DNA from: Proteobacteria bacterium UBA2363
GTDB taxonomy: Bacteria > Pseudomonadota > Gammaproteobacteria > Xanthomonadales > UBA2363
Reading direction: 5' to 3'
DNA: 64,000 nt
Assembly (NCBI GenBank): GCA_002344355.1
Contig: DDTN01000046.1
Coordinates: forward strand, 62,001 to 126,000
Shown: in pieces, positions 44,978 to 55,071 of the stretch
Layout: every line of letters starts with the position of its first letter
Numbering within the stretch: position 1 is the stretch's first letter
The notes under the pieces: model-generated
Seen by the model: only the letters and a program-made list of their open reading frames with translations
Database searches by the model: none
Told to the model about the DNA's origin: nothing
Made by a program: the position numbers and the translations under genes

Positions 44978-44994
44978 CGTGGTGGCTCTCCATG

Positions 44995-45013
44995 CATCGC
45001 GACGATCGCGATG
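44995..45013 (-). promoter_or_regulatory. Inverted repeat in the leader of the glycine-zipper gene
   Basis: CATCGCGA-CGA-TCGCGATG forms an 8-base-pair stem with a 3-base loop, located 17 bases before the ATG and directly upstream of its GGAGAG ribosome-binding site. It could be an operator or an mRNA hairpin. Confidence 0.35.
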
Positions 45014-45080
45014 GACGACGCCACTATCGGCAGCAGGCGGTTAATCGGTTCTGAATCCGTCCCGGGCGGACAAACGGCAT

Positions 45081-45782
45081 TCAGCGGGGATTGCCGGAGG
45101 CGCCGACCAGGGCCAGCCAGTCCGCTGCCAGCATCGCCGCCCGCGATGCCTGCTCCCCGAGCAGCGGCGACAGGTGGCCCTGCCCGGGCAGCACCAGGCA
45201 GTCGCCGCCCAGGCGGCCGGCCAGCGCCCGACTGGTCGCCGGCGGCGTGTCGGTGTCCTCGGCGCCGGCGAGCACCAGCACCGGGCACCGTGGCGCCTCC
45301 GCCACGACGCCCGCGGCGGTCTGCGCCAGGACCTGCCCCGACTCGTCGCGCCAGCGCTGGTGGATGGCCCTGACATGCGCCAGCGGCAGACCCGGCAGGG
45401 CGGCGGCGGTCGTCGCCAGCGGCGCGCGCGACCAGGCGACCACCGCGGGGCGATCCTTGAACCGCGGCCAGGGGCGCACGCCCGCCGGCGGCACCGGGTT
45501 GACCAGCACCAGCGCGGCAGGCGGGTGGCGGGCGGCGGCGCGCAATGCCAGCAGTCCGCCCAGGCTGGCCCCGACCAGCACCAGGCCGGCGCCGGCCGCG
45601 GCGCACCAGGCATCGACCTGGTCCTGGTAATCGTCCAGGGTCGTGGCCGCCGGCCCACCCGGCGCCCAGCGCAGGTCGGGCGCGAGCACCGCCAGCCCGG
45701 CGCGCGCCAGAACCGGCGCCCAGGACTGCCATTCCCAGCCACCGCCCCCCGCCCCGTGCACCAGCACCGCCGTCGTCGCCAT
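45081..45782 (-). CDS. Alpha/beta-hydrolase fold protein
   Basis: A 233-residue hydrolase with the oxyanion HGAGGGGWEW segment, nucleophile elbow GASLGG (Ser) and the ending LPGQGHLSPLLG with the catalytic His. An acid in AGAEDTDTPP fits the triad. The substrate is unknown; such proteins include esterases and haloalkane-type hydrolases. The ATG is chosen as the family start before TTAVLVHGAG. It diverges from the EF-G paralogue over a 244-base gap without a gene. Confidence 0.85.
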   Translation of the reverse strand: MATTAVLVHGAGGGGWEWQSWAPVLARAGLAVLAPDLRWAPGGPAATTLDDYQDQVDAWCAAAGAGLVLVGASLGGLLALRAAARHPPAALVLVNPVPPAGVRPWPRFKDRPAVVAWSRAPLATTAAALPGLPLAHVRAIHQRWRDESGQVLAQTAAGVVAEAPRCPVLVLAGAEDTDTPPATSRALAGRLGGDCLVLPGQGHLSPLLGEQASRAAMLAADWLALVGASGNPR

Positions 45783-46026
45783 GGCCCCTCCTGCCGCCAT
45801 TGTGCGGCGAACCTTGCAAATCGCGGCGCGCCCCGCAAGCTGTCCGGACAGGCATCCGCCACCGGCGGCGCGGGCGACCGCGACTGTCCGGCGGCCGGGG
45901 GCGCGGCGCCCGTGGGAGCGGCGCGCCACGTCGGCGGCCGGAAGGGCCCGCCCGGCGTCGTCGCGGATGCCCGCAGCTGGTCGGCCCCGGGACCGGCCGA
46001 CCGACCATCGCCAAGGGAGCGCAGGC

Positions 46027-48075
46027 ATGAGCCACCGTACCGAACAGATCCGCAACATCGCCCTCGTGGGCCACTCCGGCGCCGGCAAAACCACCCTCTG
46101 CGAAGCCCTGCTGCAGGCCGGCGGAACCATCCAGACGGCAGGCACGGTCGAACGCGGCACCACCGTCTCCGACTTCGACCCCATGGAGAAGGCACGCGGC
46201 CACTCGATCAACTCGACCATCACCAGCATCGACCACGGCGGCGTCCACATCAACCTGATCGACACCCCCGGCTATCCCGACTTCAGGGGCCCGACCCTGT
46301 CGGCGCTGGCGGCGGTGGAGACCTGTGCGGTGGTGCTCGACGCCGCGGCCGGCATCGCGCATGGCAGCCAGCGGATGATGGACTACGCCCGCGCGCGCCG
46401 GCTGTGCCGGCTGATCGTCGTCAACAAGATCGACCACGAGGGCATCGACCTGGAGCTGCTGGTCGAACAGCTGCGGGAGACCTTCGGACCGGAGTGCCTG
46501 CCGATCAACCTGCCCTCGGGCGGGGCCACCGGCGTGGTCGATTGCTTCGGCCGCGGCGAGGGCTCCGCCGATTTCGGCTCGGTGGCGCAGGCCCACCAGC
46601 GCATCCTCGACCAGGTGGTCGAGGTCAACGAGACGGTGATGGGGCGCTACCTGGAGGAAGGCGAGGCCGGGCTGAGCGGCCAGGAGCTGCACGACGCCTT
46701 CGAGCAGTGCCTGCGCGAAGGCCACCTGGTGCCGATCTGCTTCGTGTCGGCGCGCACCGGCGCCGGCATCGCCGAGCTGCTGGCGCTGTTCGAGTCGCTC
46801 ATGCCGCACCCGGGCGAGGCCAATCCGCCGCTGTTCGTGAAGGGCAGCGGCCCTGCCGCCGAGCCGTTCCGTACCATTCCGGATCCGGCCCGCCACGTGG
46901 TCGCCGACGTGTTCAAGATCGTCAACGACCCCTTCGTCGGCAAGCTGGGCGTGTTCCGCGTCTACCAGGGCACGGTCCGCCGCGACACCCAGCTGTTCAT
47001 CGACGACGGCAAGAAGCCGTTCAAGGTCGGCCACCTGTTCAAGCTGCGCGGCAAGGACCACGTCGAGATCGACGAGGCGGTGCCCGGCGACATCGCCGCG
47101 GTCGCCAAGGTCGAGGAGATCCACTTCGACGCCGTGCTGCACGACAGCCACGACGAGGACCACATCCACCTGAAGCCGATCGATTTCCCGCAGCCGATGT
47201 TCGGGCTGGCGATCGAGCCCCAGCACAAGGGCCAGGAGCAGAAGCTGGCGACCGCCCTGCACCGGCTCGCCGAGGAGGACCCCTGCTTCCGGGTCGAGCA
47301 CAACAAGGAACTCAACGAGACCGTCATCCGCGGACTCGGCGAGCTGCACCTGCGGGTGATGCTCGAGCGCATGAGGGAGCGCTACGGCGTCGAGGTGAGC
47401 ACCCGGCCGCCGCGCATCGCCTATCGCGAGACGGTGAGCGGTCGCGCCGACGGCCACCACCGCCACAAGAAGCAGACCGGTGGCGCCGGCCAGTTCGGCG
47501 AGGTCTTCCTGCGCGTCGAGCCGCTCGCCCGCGGCACCGGCTTCGCCTTCGAGGACGACACCGTGGGCGGTTCCATCCCGAACCAGTTCATCCCGGCGAT
47601 CGAGAAGGGCGTCCGCCAGGTGCTCGAGCACGGCGCGATCGCCGGCTACCAGATCCAGGACGTCAAGGTCGTGGTCTACGACGGCAAGCACCACCCGGTC
47701 GATTCCAAGGAGATCGCCTTCGTCACCGCCGGCCGCAAGGCCTTCCTGGACGCGATCGGCAAGGCCCGGCCGATCGTCCTGGAACCGATCGTCAACCTCG
47801 ACGTGTCGGTGCCCGAGGCGCACATGGGCGACGTCACGGGCGGCCTCGCCGGCAAGCGTGCGCGAATCAACGGCACCGACGCACTGCGCGGCGGCGAGCT
47901 GGTGGTCAAGGCGCAGGTGCCGCTGGCCGAGGTCGGCGACTATGCCAACGAGCTGAAGGCGGTGACCGGGGGCAAGGGCCGCTACACCATCGAGTTCAGC
48001 CACTACGAGCCGGTCCCGCCGCAGGTGCAGAAGCAGCTCGCCGAAGCGTTCCGGCCGCGCACCGACGACGATTGA
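46027..48075 (+). CDS. Elongation factor G-like protein (EF-G2)
   Basis: A 682-residue translational GTPase of the EF-G family. The P-loop is GHSGAGKTTLCEAL (standard EF-G has GHIDAGKTT), G3 is DTPGYPDF and G4 is NKID. Domains II to V follow, with QTGGAGQFGEVFLRVEP in domain IV. This P-loop marks the FusA-like second EF-G paralogue often annotated fusA2 or EF-G-like; paralogues of this kind are not the main elongation factor. It has a strong AAGGGAG ribosome-binding site. No ribosomal protein or tuf gene is near, unlike the str operon. Its specific role is uncertain. Confidence 0.85.
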   Translation: MSHRTEQIRNIALVGHSGAGKTTLCEALLQAGGTIQTAGTVERGTTVSDFDPMEKARGHSINSTITSIDHGGVHINLIDTPGYPDFRGPTLSALAAVETCAVVLDAAAGIAHGSQRMMDYARARRLCRLIVVNKIDHEGIDLELLVEQLRETFGPECLPINLPSGGATGVVDCFGRGEGSADFGSVAQAHQRILDQVVEVNETVMGRYLEEGEAGLSGQELHDAFEQCLREGHLVPICFVSARTGAGIAELLALFESLMPHPGEANPPLFVKGSGPAAEPFRTIPDPARHVVADVFKIVNDPFVGKLGVFRVYQGTVRRDTQLFIDDGKKPFKVGHLFKLRGKDHVEIDEAVPGDIAAVAKVEEIHFDAVLHDSHDEDHIHLKPIDFPQPMFGLAIEPQHKGQEQKLATALHRLAEEDPCFRVEHNKELNETVIRGLGELHLRVMLERMRERYGVEVSTRPPRIAYRETVSGRADGHHRHKKQTGGAGQFGEVFLRVEPLARGTGFAFEDDTVGGSIPNQFIPAIEKGVRQVLEHGAIAGYQIQDVKVVVYDGKHHPVDSKEIAFVTAGRKAFLDAIGKARPIVLEPIVNLDVSVPEAHMGDVTGGLAGKRARINGTDALRGGELVVKAQVPLAEVGDYANELKAVTGGKGRYTIEFSHYEPVPPQVQKQLAEAFRPRTDDD

Positions 48076-48213
48076 GGCTGCGCTGGCCATGGCCGCTCGG
48101 GATGCCCCCTGGGCGCAGGACCGGTCGCGCCCGGCCTGCCCTGGCCATGCCCCGCCGGAGGCCGTCCGGCGCCGGTCGCTGCCGGGCGCCGCCGCACGGC
48201 CGGAAGGCCGGCA

Positions 48214-48621
48214 GTGAACATCGCCGCCCTGCTGGCCGACCTGGTGCTGGCCGTGCATGCCGCGGTGGTCGCCTTCGTGGTCCTGGGGCTGGTGCTGGTG
48301 GTCGCCGGCGGCCTCCGCGGCTGGCGCTGGATCCGGCACCGTCGCCTGCGCCAGGCGCACCTGGCCACCGTCGCCCTGGTCGCGCTGCAGGCCTGGCTGG
48401 GCCAGCTGTGTCCATTGACCGTCTGGGAGCAGGCGCTGCGCAGGCGTGCCGGGCAGCCGGTCTGCGACGGCAGCTTCGTCGCCTGCTGGCTGGACCGGCT
48501 GCTGTACCTGGAGGCGCCCTGGTGGGCGTTCGTCGCCGCCTACACCCTGTTCGCGCTTGCGGTCGCCGCGGCCTGGTGGCGGTGGCCTCCGCGACCCGGA
48601 ACGCGACTTCCGGCCCATTGA
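48214..48621 (+). CDS. DUF2784 membrane protein
   Basis: A 135-residue inner-membrane protein with three hydrophobic segments and the family pattern LADLVLAVHAAVVAFVVLGL, HLATVALVALQAWLGQLCPLTVWE and CWLDRLLYLEAPWWAF. The start is GTG. The function is unknown. It sits 138 bases after the EF-G2 gene on the same strand. Confidence 0.85.
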   Translation: MNIAALLADLVLAVHAAVVAFVVLGLVLVVAGGLRGWRWIRHRRLRQAHLATVALVALQAWLGQLCPLTVWEQALRRRAGQPVCDGSFVACWLDRLLYLEAPWWAFVAAYTLFALAVAAAWWRWPPRPGTRLPAH

Positions 48622-48677
48622 TCCACCCGGGCCGGGCTCGCATGATGGCGGCTCCTCCCCCTGTCCAGGACCATGCG

Positions 48678-49364
48678 ATGCAGACGTCCAGCTTCCTCGA
48701 CCAGCTCCTGCGTGCGGCCAACGACATGGCCGGCGATGCGCGCAACCGCGCCGGTGGCCTGTCAGACCGCCTGGAGAACCAGGGGGTCGGCGGCCTCAAG
48801 CTGGGCCAGTTCGCCCAGGGCGCGCTTGCCGGTGGCGCGCTGTCGCTGCTGCTGGGCAAGCGCAGCGGCCGCAAGCTCGTGAAGTGGGGCGGCCTGGCCG
48901 CGATCGGTACCCTCGCCTGGCGCGCCTGGCGCCAGCACCAGGCCGGTGCCGGCGGCCACCTCGCCGGCGTCGAGCCCAGGACCGTCGACCACCTGTCGGG
49001 GCCGGAACTCGAGCAGCACAGCCAGGCGATCCTGGTGGCGCTGATCTCGGCGGCCAAGGCCGACGGCCACATCGACGAGCGTGAGCGCGGCCTGATCCGC
49101 GACGAGGTGGCGCGCATCGTCCACGACCCCGAACTCGAACAGTTCGTGGCGGCCGAACTGGCCAGGCCGGTCGACCCGGCCCGGGTCGCGGCGCTGGCCA
49201 GCTCGCCGGAACTGGCCTCCGAGGTCTATCTCGCCACGGTGCTGATGGTCGACGAGAAGGGCACCATGGAACACGCCTACCTGGATGCCCTGGCCGAGGC
49301 GCTGCGCCTGGATCCCGGCTTGCGCCGCAGCCTGGATGCCCAGATCGGAAACGGCGCAGGCTGA
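48678..49364 (+). CDS. DUF533 / YebE-like inner-membrane protein
   Basis: A 228-residue protein. The N-terminal half is a helical, partly hydrophobic region with glycines (FAQGALAGGALSLLLGKRSGRKL). The C-terminal half is a TerB-like domain with the acidic KADGHIDERERGLIRDEV signature. Related to E. coli YebE; unknown function, probably envelope stress. A second ATG 5 bases upstream is out of frame. Confidence 0.85.
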   Translation: MQTSSFLDQLLRAANDMAGDARNRAGGLSDRLENQGVGGLKLGQFAQGALAGGALSLLLGKRSGRKLVKWGGLAAIGTLAWRAWRQHQAGAGGHLAGVEPRTVDHLSGPELEQHSQAILVALISAAKADGHIDERERGLIRDEVARIVHDPELEQFVAAELARPVDPARVAALASSPELASEVYLATVLMVDEKGTMEHAYLDALAEALRLDPGLRRSLDAQIGNGAG

Positions 49365-49394
49365 GCCACCGGCGCGGGCCGGCGCGGCGCGGAT

Positions 49395-49418
49395 CCGGCC
49401 ACGACCTGTCGTGGCCGG
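49395..49418. terminator. Bidirectional hairpin between convergent genes
   Basis: CCGGCCACGAC-CT-GTCGTGGCCGG is a perfect inverted repeat of 11 bases per arm, placed between the converging YebE-like and SET-domain genes. It is the strongest hairpin in the window by stem length, although no T-run follows on either strand. Confidence 0.55.
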
Positions 49419-49456
49419 CGCTGGCGGGACGTCGACGCCCGGCCGACCCGTGCGGC

Positions 49457-49936
49457 TCAGGCGGCGCGCCGCCGCCGGGGCTGCAGCAGGGTGCCGGTGC
49501 AGTTCCGGGCGCCGCAGCGGCAGGCCCAGACGCGCTTGAGACGGGCGGTGTGCGGCACGTCCAGGACGATGCCGTAGTTGTAGGTCAGCTCCTCGCCGGC
49601 GCGGATCGGCCGCAGCGTCTCGATGAACACCCGGTCGCGCGCCTCGTCGCCGTTGCGGTCGACGTGGATCACCGCCTCGCAGTTGGGATCGCAGCTGTGG
49701 TTGATCCAACGCGCGCTGTTGCCGCCCTGGTTGGCGTCGACGATCCAGTGGTCGTTGAGGGTGAACAGGAAGGTGTGGCCCGAGTCCAGGGTGCCGTCGT
49801 AGGTGCGGTCGGCCTCGTCGTGGCTGATCCGGCGCCCGCGGTACTCGATCACCCGGATGCCGGCGCCGAGGTCGGCGGCGGCGAACACGCCGCGGCCGTG
49901 GATGCCGGAGCGGCGGACTTCGATGCGTCTGGTCAT
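49457..49936 (-). CDS. Bacterial SET-domain protein lysine methyltransferase
   Basis: A 159-residue protein that is almost only a SET domain. The N-terminal RSGIHGRGVFAAADLGAG is followed by the substrate and SAM knot RWINHSCDPNCE (79-86) and GEELTYNYG with catalytic Tyr, and by a post-SET zinc motif CRCGARNC (Cys139, Cys141, Cys146, joined by the Cys of SCDPNC). SET proteins are typical of eukaryotic histone methylation but also occur in bacteria. Cofactor and catalytic residues look intact. The target is unknown. Confidence 0.9.
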   Translation of the reverse strand: MTRRIEVRRSGIHGRGVFAAADLGAGIRVIEYRGRRISHDEADRTYDGTLDSGHTFLFTLNDHWIVDANQGGNSARWINHSCDPNCEAVIHVDRNGDEARDRVFIETLRPIRAGEELTYNYGIVLDVPHTARLKRVWACRCGARNCTGTLLQPRRRRAA

Positions 49937-50014
49937 GGTCTGCTGGCTGGCGTGACAGCCGCGCAGTCTACCGGTCCGCCGCGCCGCCCGGGCGCGACGG
50001 ACCGGTATCCACGG

Positions 50015-50734
50015 TCAGCCCAGCAGCTTGCCGACCAGCCACATGACCAGCATGGCGAAGGCCAGCACGGTGGGCGTGCCCAGCGCCGCGCGGCCCTCGT
50101 CGACGCCGGCGACATGGCGCAGGCCGGCATTCAGCGTCAGCACCAGGTAGCACAGGCCGTAGAGCATCAGCAGGCCGACCAGGATGGCGCCGAACTGGCT
50201 CTTGAACAGCCAGCCCACGATCGCCGCCAGCAGCGCGGCGATGCCGAGCGGCAGGAAGGCGGTGGCCGAGACCAGCAGGGCCGAGACCGGATTGGTGCGG
50301 CCGCCCAGCAGCGGCGCGAACAGCAGCACGCCGCCGCCGGCGGCGGCGATCATGATCAGGTTGCCCAGCACCGCCTTGAGGAACTGCCCGAAGTTGAAGC
50401 CGAAGCCGAAGCCGGGCATCGCGCCATAGGCGCCCATCGCGGCACCCATCATCGACCGGACCAGGGAACCTCCCGCCAGGGCCAGGCCGATCGCCGCGAC
50501 CAGGGCGAACACCAGGGCGACGCCGAGCGCACGGTCCTGGGTCAGGCCGGCATGGGCCGGGCCGATGCCACCCACCGGATTGCCGAGCAGGCGCCGGGCC
50601 ACGCCGAGGGCGTCCTGCGCCGCGACCTTGGCCCGGTCGGCGGCCGCCTGGGCATGCTGCGCGTAGGGGTTGCCGCGATCAGGCCCGCCCGGCGGCGGCG
50701 GCGGCGGGTTCGGGTTGTCTTGGTTCTGCGTCAT
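50015..50734 (-). CDS. Yip1-like multi-span membrane protein
   Basis: A 239-residue protein: a Pro/Gly-rich cytoplasmic N terminus (NPNPPPPPPGGPDRGNPY), then five or so hydrophobic segments, including a Gly/Phe-rich stretch GMPGFGFGFNFGQF-like region and GVLLFAPLLGGR. The layout resembles bacterial Yip1/YIF-type or DUF1282 membrane proteins of unknown role. No catalytic motif is visible. It is separated from the M20 peptidase gene by 77 bases and may be co-transcribed. Confidence 0.7.
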   Translation of the reverse strand: MTQNQDNPNPPPPPPGGPDRGNPYAQHAQAAADRAKVAAQDALGVARRLLGNPVGGIGPAHAGLTQDRALGVALVFALVAAIGLALAGGSLVRSMMGAAMGAYGAMPGFGFGFNFGQFLKAVLGNLIMIAAAGGGVLLFAPLLGGRTNPVSALLVSATAFLPLGIAALLAAIVGWLFKSQFGAILVGLLMLYGLCYLVLTLNAGLRHVAGVDEGRAALGTPTVLAFAMLVMWLVGKLLG

Positions 50735-50811
50735 GTCGCTGCTCCCTGTGGCTGGCCTGGTGGGACGGGGCGCGCCGACGCCAGCCGGTCGGCACGCCGC
50801 GGTTCGAAGGA

Positions 50812-52296
<1,485 letters not shown>

Positions 52297-52447
52297 GGCG
52301 GATCCTTGGTCAACTGTCAGGGCCAGTCTAACGCGCGGCGGGCGCCCGGCCGAACCGGCGCGGCGACACGGCCCGCGGCGCCGGGGTCCGGGCGCGGCGG
52401 GCGGCCGCGCGGCAGCGCCGAGCGACCGAACCAGCGGGCACCGGCCT

Positions 52448-52459
52448 CGGAAATTTCCG
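52448..52459. promoter_or_regulatory. Perfect palindrome CGGAAATTTCCG
   Basis: A 12-base perfect palindrome with an AT core, standing out in a very GC-rich intergenic region between the divergent M20 peptidase and ComEA-like genes. It might be an operator; no regulator is recognised. Confidence 0.3.
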
Positions 52460-52587
52460 CCGGGCCGACGCGCCGCCTGCCTAGGCACGGTCGCGGCGGA
52501 CGCCGATGGTGGCGGCGTCGCCGGAAACCGACGATGACCTGGCCGCGCAACTCCGCCGGCAGTCAGCAAGCCATCGAGGAATCCACC

Positions 52588-52884
52588 ATGTCCCTGATCA
52601 AGTCCCTCCTGTTCGCCGCAGCCCTGGCCTTCGCCGGCCTCGCCTTCGCCACCGGCCCGGTCGACATCAACCGCGCCGACGCCGCCACCCTGGTCCAGCT
52701 CAACGGCATCGGCCCGGCCAAGGCCGAGGCGATCGTCGCCTGGCGCGACGTCAACGGTCCGTTCCTGCAGGTCGAGGACCTGGCCAAGGTGCGCGGCATC
52801 GGCCTGCGCATGGTCGAGCAGCTCCGCGCCGACATCACGGTCGGTCCGGAACCGGTTGCGGCCGCGGCGGCGGCGCAGCGCTGA
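52588..52884 (+). CDS. ComEA-like helix-hairpin-helix protein
   Basis: A 98-residue exported protein with a signal peptide (MSLIKSLLFAAALAFAGLAFA) and one helix-hairpin-helix pair: VDINRADAATLVQLNGIGPAKAEAIVAWR and FLQVEDLAKVRGIGLRMVEQLR. This is the DNA-binding domain of ComEA, the periplasmic receptor for DNA uptake in natural transformation. GAGGA precedes the ATG by about 8 bases. No other competence gene is close. Confidence 0.9.
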   Translation: MSLIKSLLFAAALAFAGLAFATGPVDINRADAATLVQLNGIGPAKAEAIVAWRDVNGPFLQVEDLAKVRGIGLRMVEQLRADITVGPEPVAAAAAAQR

Positions 52885-52989
52885 CCGCCCACGCCCGTCC
52901 CGTCGGCGACCTCCTCCCGGGCGCCGACGGGGCTGGGCAGGCCCTGACGGCGGCCATTACCATGGCGCGCACCGCCCACCGGAACCGCC

Positions 52990-53157
52990 ATGCTCACGCC
53001 CCCGACCTGGCCCGTCCTGATCGTCTCGCTGCTGCTGGTCGTCGCCGGCGTCGCCGGCCTCCTGCTGCCGATCGCCGTGCTCAGCCCCAACGCCGCCTGG
53101 GCCCTGCTCGCCGGCTACGCCACCCTGCTGCTGGGGGTGTTCTCGAAGCGGCTCTGA
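52990..53157 (+). CDS. Small two-span membrane protein
   Basis: A 55-residue open frame starting MLTPPTWPVLIVSLLLVVAG, with two hydrophobic segments separated by LSPNAAWALL and a basic end (FSKRL). Codon positions show the strong GC third-base bias of real genes here. No family is recognised. It lies between the ComEA-like and rhomboid genes; the ribosome-binding site is weak (GGAACC). Confidence 0.5.
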   Translation: MLTPPTWPVLIVSLLLVVAGVAGLLLPIAVLSPNAAWALLAGYATLLLGVFSKRL

Positions 53158-53230
53158 GCGACGCGGCGTCGCGGCGCCCTGCCGCGTCGGGGATGGCCCG
53201 GCCGGAACGGCGGGGCCGGCCGCGGCCGGC

Positions 53231-53899
53231 TCACGGCTCGATTTCCCAGCGCGGCGGCGGCGGCGGTCGACGCCAGTGACGGGCAAGGGCGAACCAGAGC
53301 AGCAGGCCGGCCACCATGCCGCCCAGGTGGGCGAAGTGGGCGATGCCCGGCACCCAGCCGGTGACGCCCAGCACCGTGCTCGCGACCGCGAACAGCACGA
53401 CCAGCAACCAGGCCGGCATCGGTACCGGCGGAATCAGCAGCAGCACGCGCTGGCGCGGGTACAGCAGCGCGAACACCGTCACCACGCCGAACACGCCGCC
53501 GGAAGCGCCCAGGGTCACGCTGACACCCTCGCCCGGGGCCGGTGCCGCGGTCAGCAGCCACTGCGCCAGGCCGCCACCGATCACGCACAGGGCGAAGAAC
53601 AGCGCGAACCGCGCGGCGCCCCAGCGCAATTCCAGGGCCGGGCCGAATCCCAGCAGCACGACCCCGTTCAGCAACAGGTGGGCGATGCCGCCGTGCAGGA
53701 ACCCGTGACTGAGGAACTGCCACCAGTGGAAGCTCGCATGGACCGGCCCCTCGCTGGTGCGCGCGACCAGGATCGGCCCCAGGTCCGGCCACAGGCCGAA
53801 GCGGGCAAGCATCGGGTCCGGCCACAGCTGCTGCAGCGCGAAGACCACGGCGAAGGACAGCAGAAGCAGGCGGGTGGCTGCAGGGATCTGGCTCAGCAT
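53231..53899 (-). CDS. Rhomboid-family intramembrane serine protease
   Basis: A 222-residue membrane protease with six segments. Catalytic Ser133 is in GASGGVFG, the base His191 in HLGGMVAGLL, and the oxyanion Asn/His region in HGGIAHLLLNGVVLLGFG. Arg in ALELRWGAARF follows the family pattern. It has no cytoplasmic N-terminal domain, like many GlpG relatives. The C terminus is Pro/Arg-rich. Confidence 0.92.
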   Translation of the reverse strand: MLSQIPAATRLLLLSFAVVFALQQLWPDPMLARFGLWPDLGPILVARTSEGPVHASFHWWQFLSHGFLHGGIAHLLLNGVVLLGFGPALELRWGAARFALFFALCVIGGGLAQWLLTAAPAPGEGVSVTLGASGGVFGVVTVFALLYPRQRVLLLIPPVPMPAWLLVVLFAVASTVLGVTGWVPGIAHFAHLGGMVAGLLLWFALARHWRRPPPPPRWEIEP

Positions 53900-54060
53900 C
53901 GTCGACTCGCGCAGGGGACGGTCGCCACCGGCGACAACGGCGACAGCGGCGGGGTCGAGTTTGACAGCCCGGGGCCGGCGCTGCGCGGCACAGTCCCGCG
54001 TCGGGCGTCTCGCCCGCGCCCTGTCCGGGGTGGCCTCGCCCCGGGGCCGCCCGCCCGCGT

Positions 54061-54456
54061 TCACCGTGCCGGCGGCGGACCCCAGACCGCGGCATCGAGA
54101 TCGATGCCCGCCGTCGGCCCCGCCAGCCGGCCGCGGGCGTCGACGCGATGGCCCTCGGCGAGCAGGCGGCTGCGCTGCAGACGGAAGCCGCTGCTGCCCG
54201 GAGGCAGGGCGATCCTTCCGCCCGCCGCGACCACCCGGTGCCAGGGCAACTGCAGCGCCTCGGGCGCCAGCCGCAGGGCACGCGCCGCCAACCGGGCCCG
54301 CCCGGGCAGGCCGGCGCGCCGCGCCACCTCGCCGTAGCTGGCGACCTCGCCCGGCGCCAGCGCGGCGACCACCCGCCAGATCGCTTCCAGCGCGTCCGCG
54401 CCGCTCGGCATGGCCGGCTGCGGTTCCTGTTCCGGTCGTTGCCGGCTTGCCGGCAT
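54061..54456 (-). CDS. Alkyltransferase-like protein (ATL)
   Basis: A 131-residue relative of O6-methylguanine-DNA methyltransferase in which the acceptor Cys of PCHRV is replaced by Trp: PWHRVVAAGGRI at 71-82. Such proteins bind O6-alkylguanine and hand it to nucleotide excision repair without removing the alkyl group. The helix-turn-helix stretch VASYGEVARRAGLPGRARLAARAL is intact. The start is taken at the ATG with AGGAG upstream rather than a longer frame. Confidence 0.9.
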   Translation of the reverse strand: MPASRQRPEQEPQPAMPSGADALEAIWRVVAALAPGEVASYGEVARRAGLPGRARLAARALRLAPEALQLPWHRVVAAGGRIALPPGSSGFRLQRSRLLAEGHRVDARGRLAGPTAGIDLDAAVWGPPPAR

Positions 54457-54663
54457 GGCGCTCTCCTGGCCGCGATCGACGCCGGCGGCGGCCACCGGTG
54501 CCGCGCGGCCGTCGCAGGCGTCGGACACCGTACACCAGACCGGCCGCACCGCCATGCCGGACCGGGCGCACGCCGGCAACGCAGCACGGAAGACGGTCCG
54601 GGCCGGTTACACTGGCCGCGTCGCCCGAGCCGACCCGGACCCCGCGCCAACGGAGAAGACGCC

Positions 54664-55071
54664 ATGGACAGCTTCGAGGACATCCGACTGCACTGCGCAT
54701 CGCGCTGGCCGCTGGGCAGCAACGATCCCTACCTGCTCAGCTTCGACCTGCCGCTGGACGCGGGCAGGCGCCAGGGTGTGTTCCTCGCCGAACTGGAGGA
54801 CGAACGCGGCAATCGCTACCTGCGGGTGTCGACGCCGGTGGCGCCGATCGACGGCGACGGGTGCGTGCGCGCGCTGCGTTTCAACTGGGAGCAGCGGCTC
54901 GGCTACCTGGCGGTCAGCGATCTCGACGACGTGCCCTACCTGCACCTGTGCGAGAACCGGCCCTACGAACTGCTGGACAGCCGCGAGCTGGACCGCGTCG
55001 TCGCCGAGATCGGCACGCTGGCCGACCGCCTGGAACGCGCCCTCGCCGGCGGCGGGGGCGACATCCTCTAG
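54664..55071 (+). CDS. Conserved-looking hypothetical protein
   Basis: A 135-residue acidic soluble protein, MDSFEDIRLHCASRWPLGSN at the start, then an alternating pattern (FLAELEDERGNRYLRVSTPV, LGYLAVSDLDDVPYLHLCEN) and a C-terminal helix (LDRVVAEIGTLADRLERAL). The composition suggests an alpha/beta domain somewhat like the YbjN or type III chaperone fold. I do not recognise a family. It converges with phoU. Confidence 0.7.
   Translation: MDSFEDIRLHCASRWPLGSNDPYLLSFDLPLDAGRRQGVFLAELEDERGNRYLRVSTPVAPIDGDGCVRALRFNWEQRLGYLAVSDLDDVPYLHLCENRPYELLDSRELDRVVAEIGTLADRLERALAGGGGDIL

Noticed and set aside
46027..48075. Main elongation factor G
   Set aside because: The P-loop GHSGAGKTT and the absence of str-operon neighbours fit the EF-G paralogue instead.
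54148..54663. Longer N terminus for the hypothetical protein at 54664
   Set aside because: The extension is antisense to the alkyltransferase-like gene and its composition is shadow-like; the ATG at 54664 starts the plausible domain.
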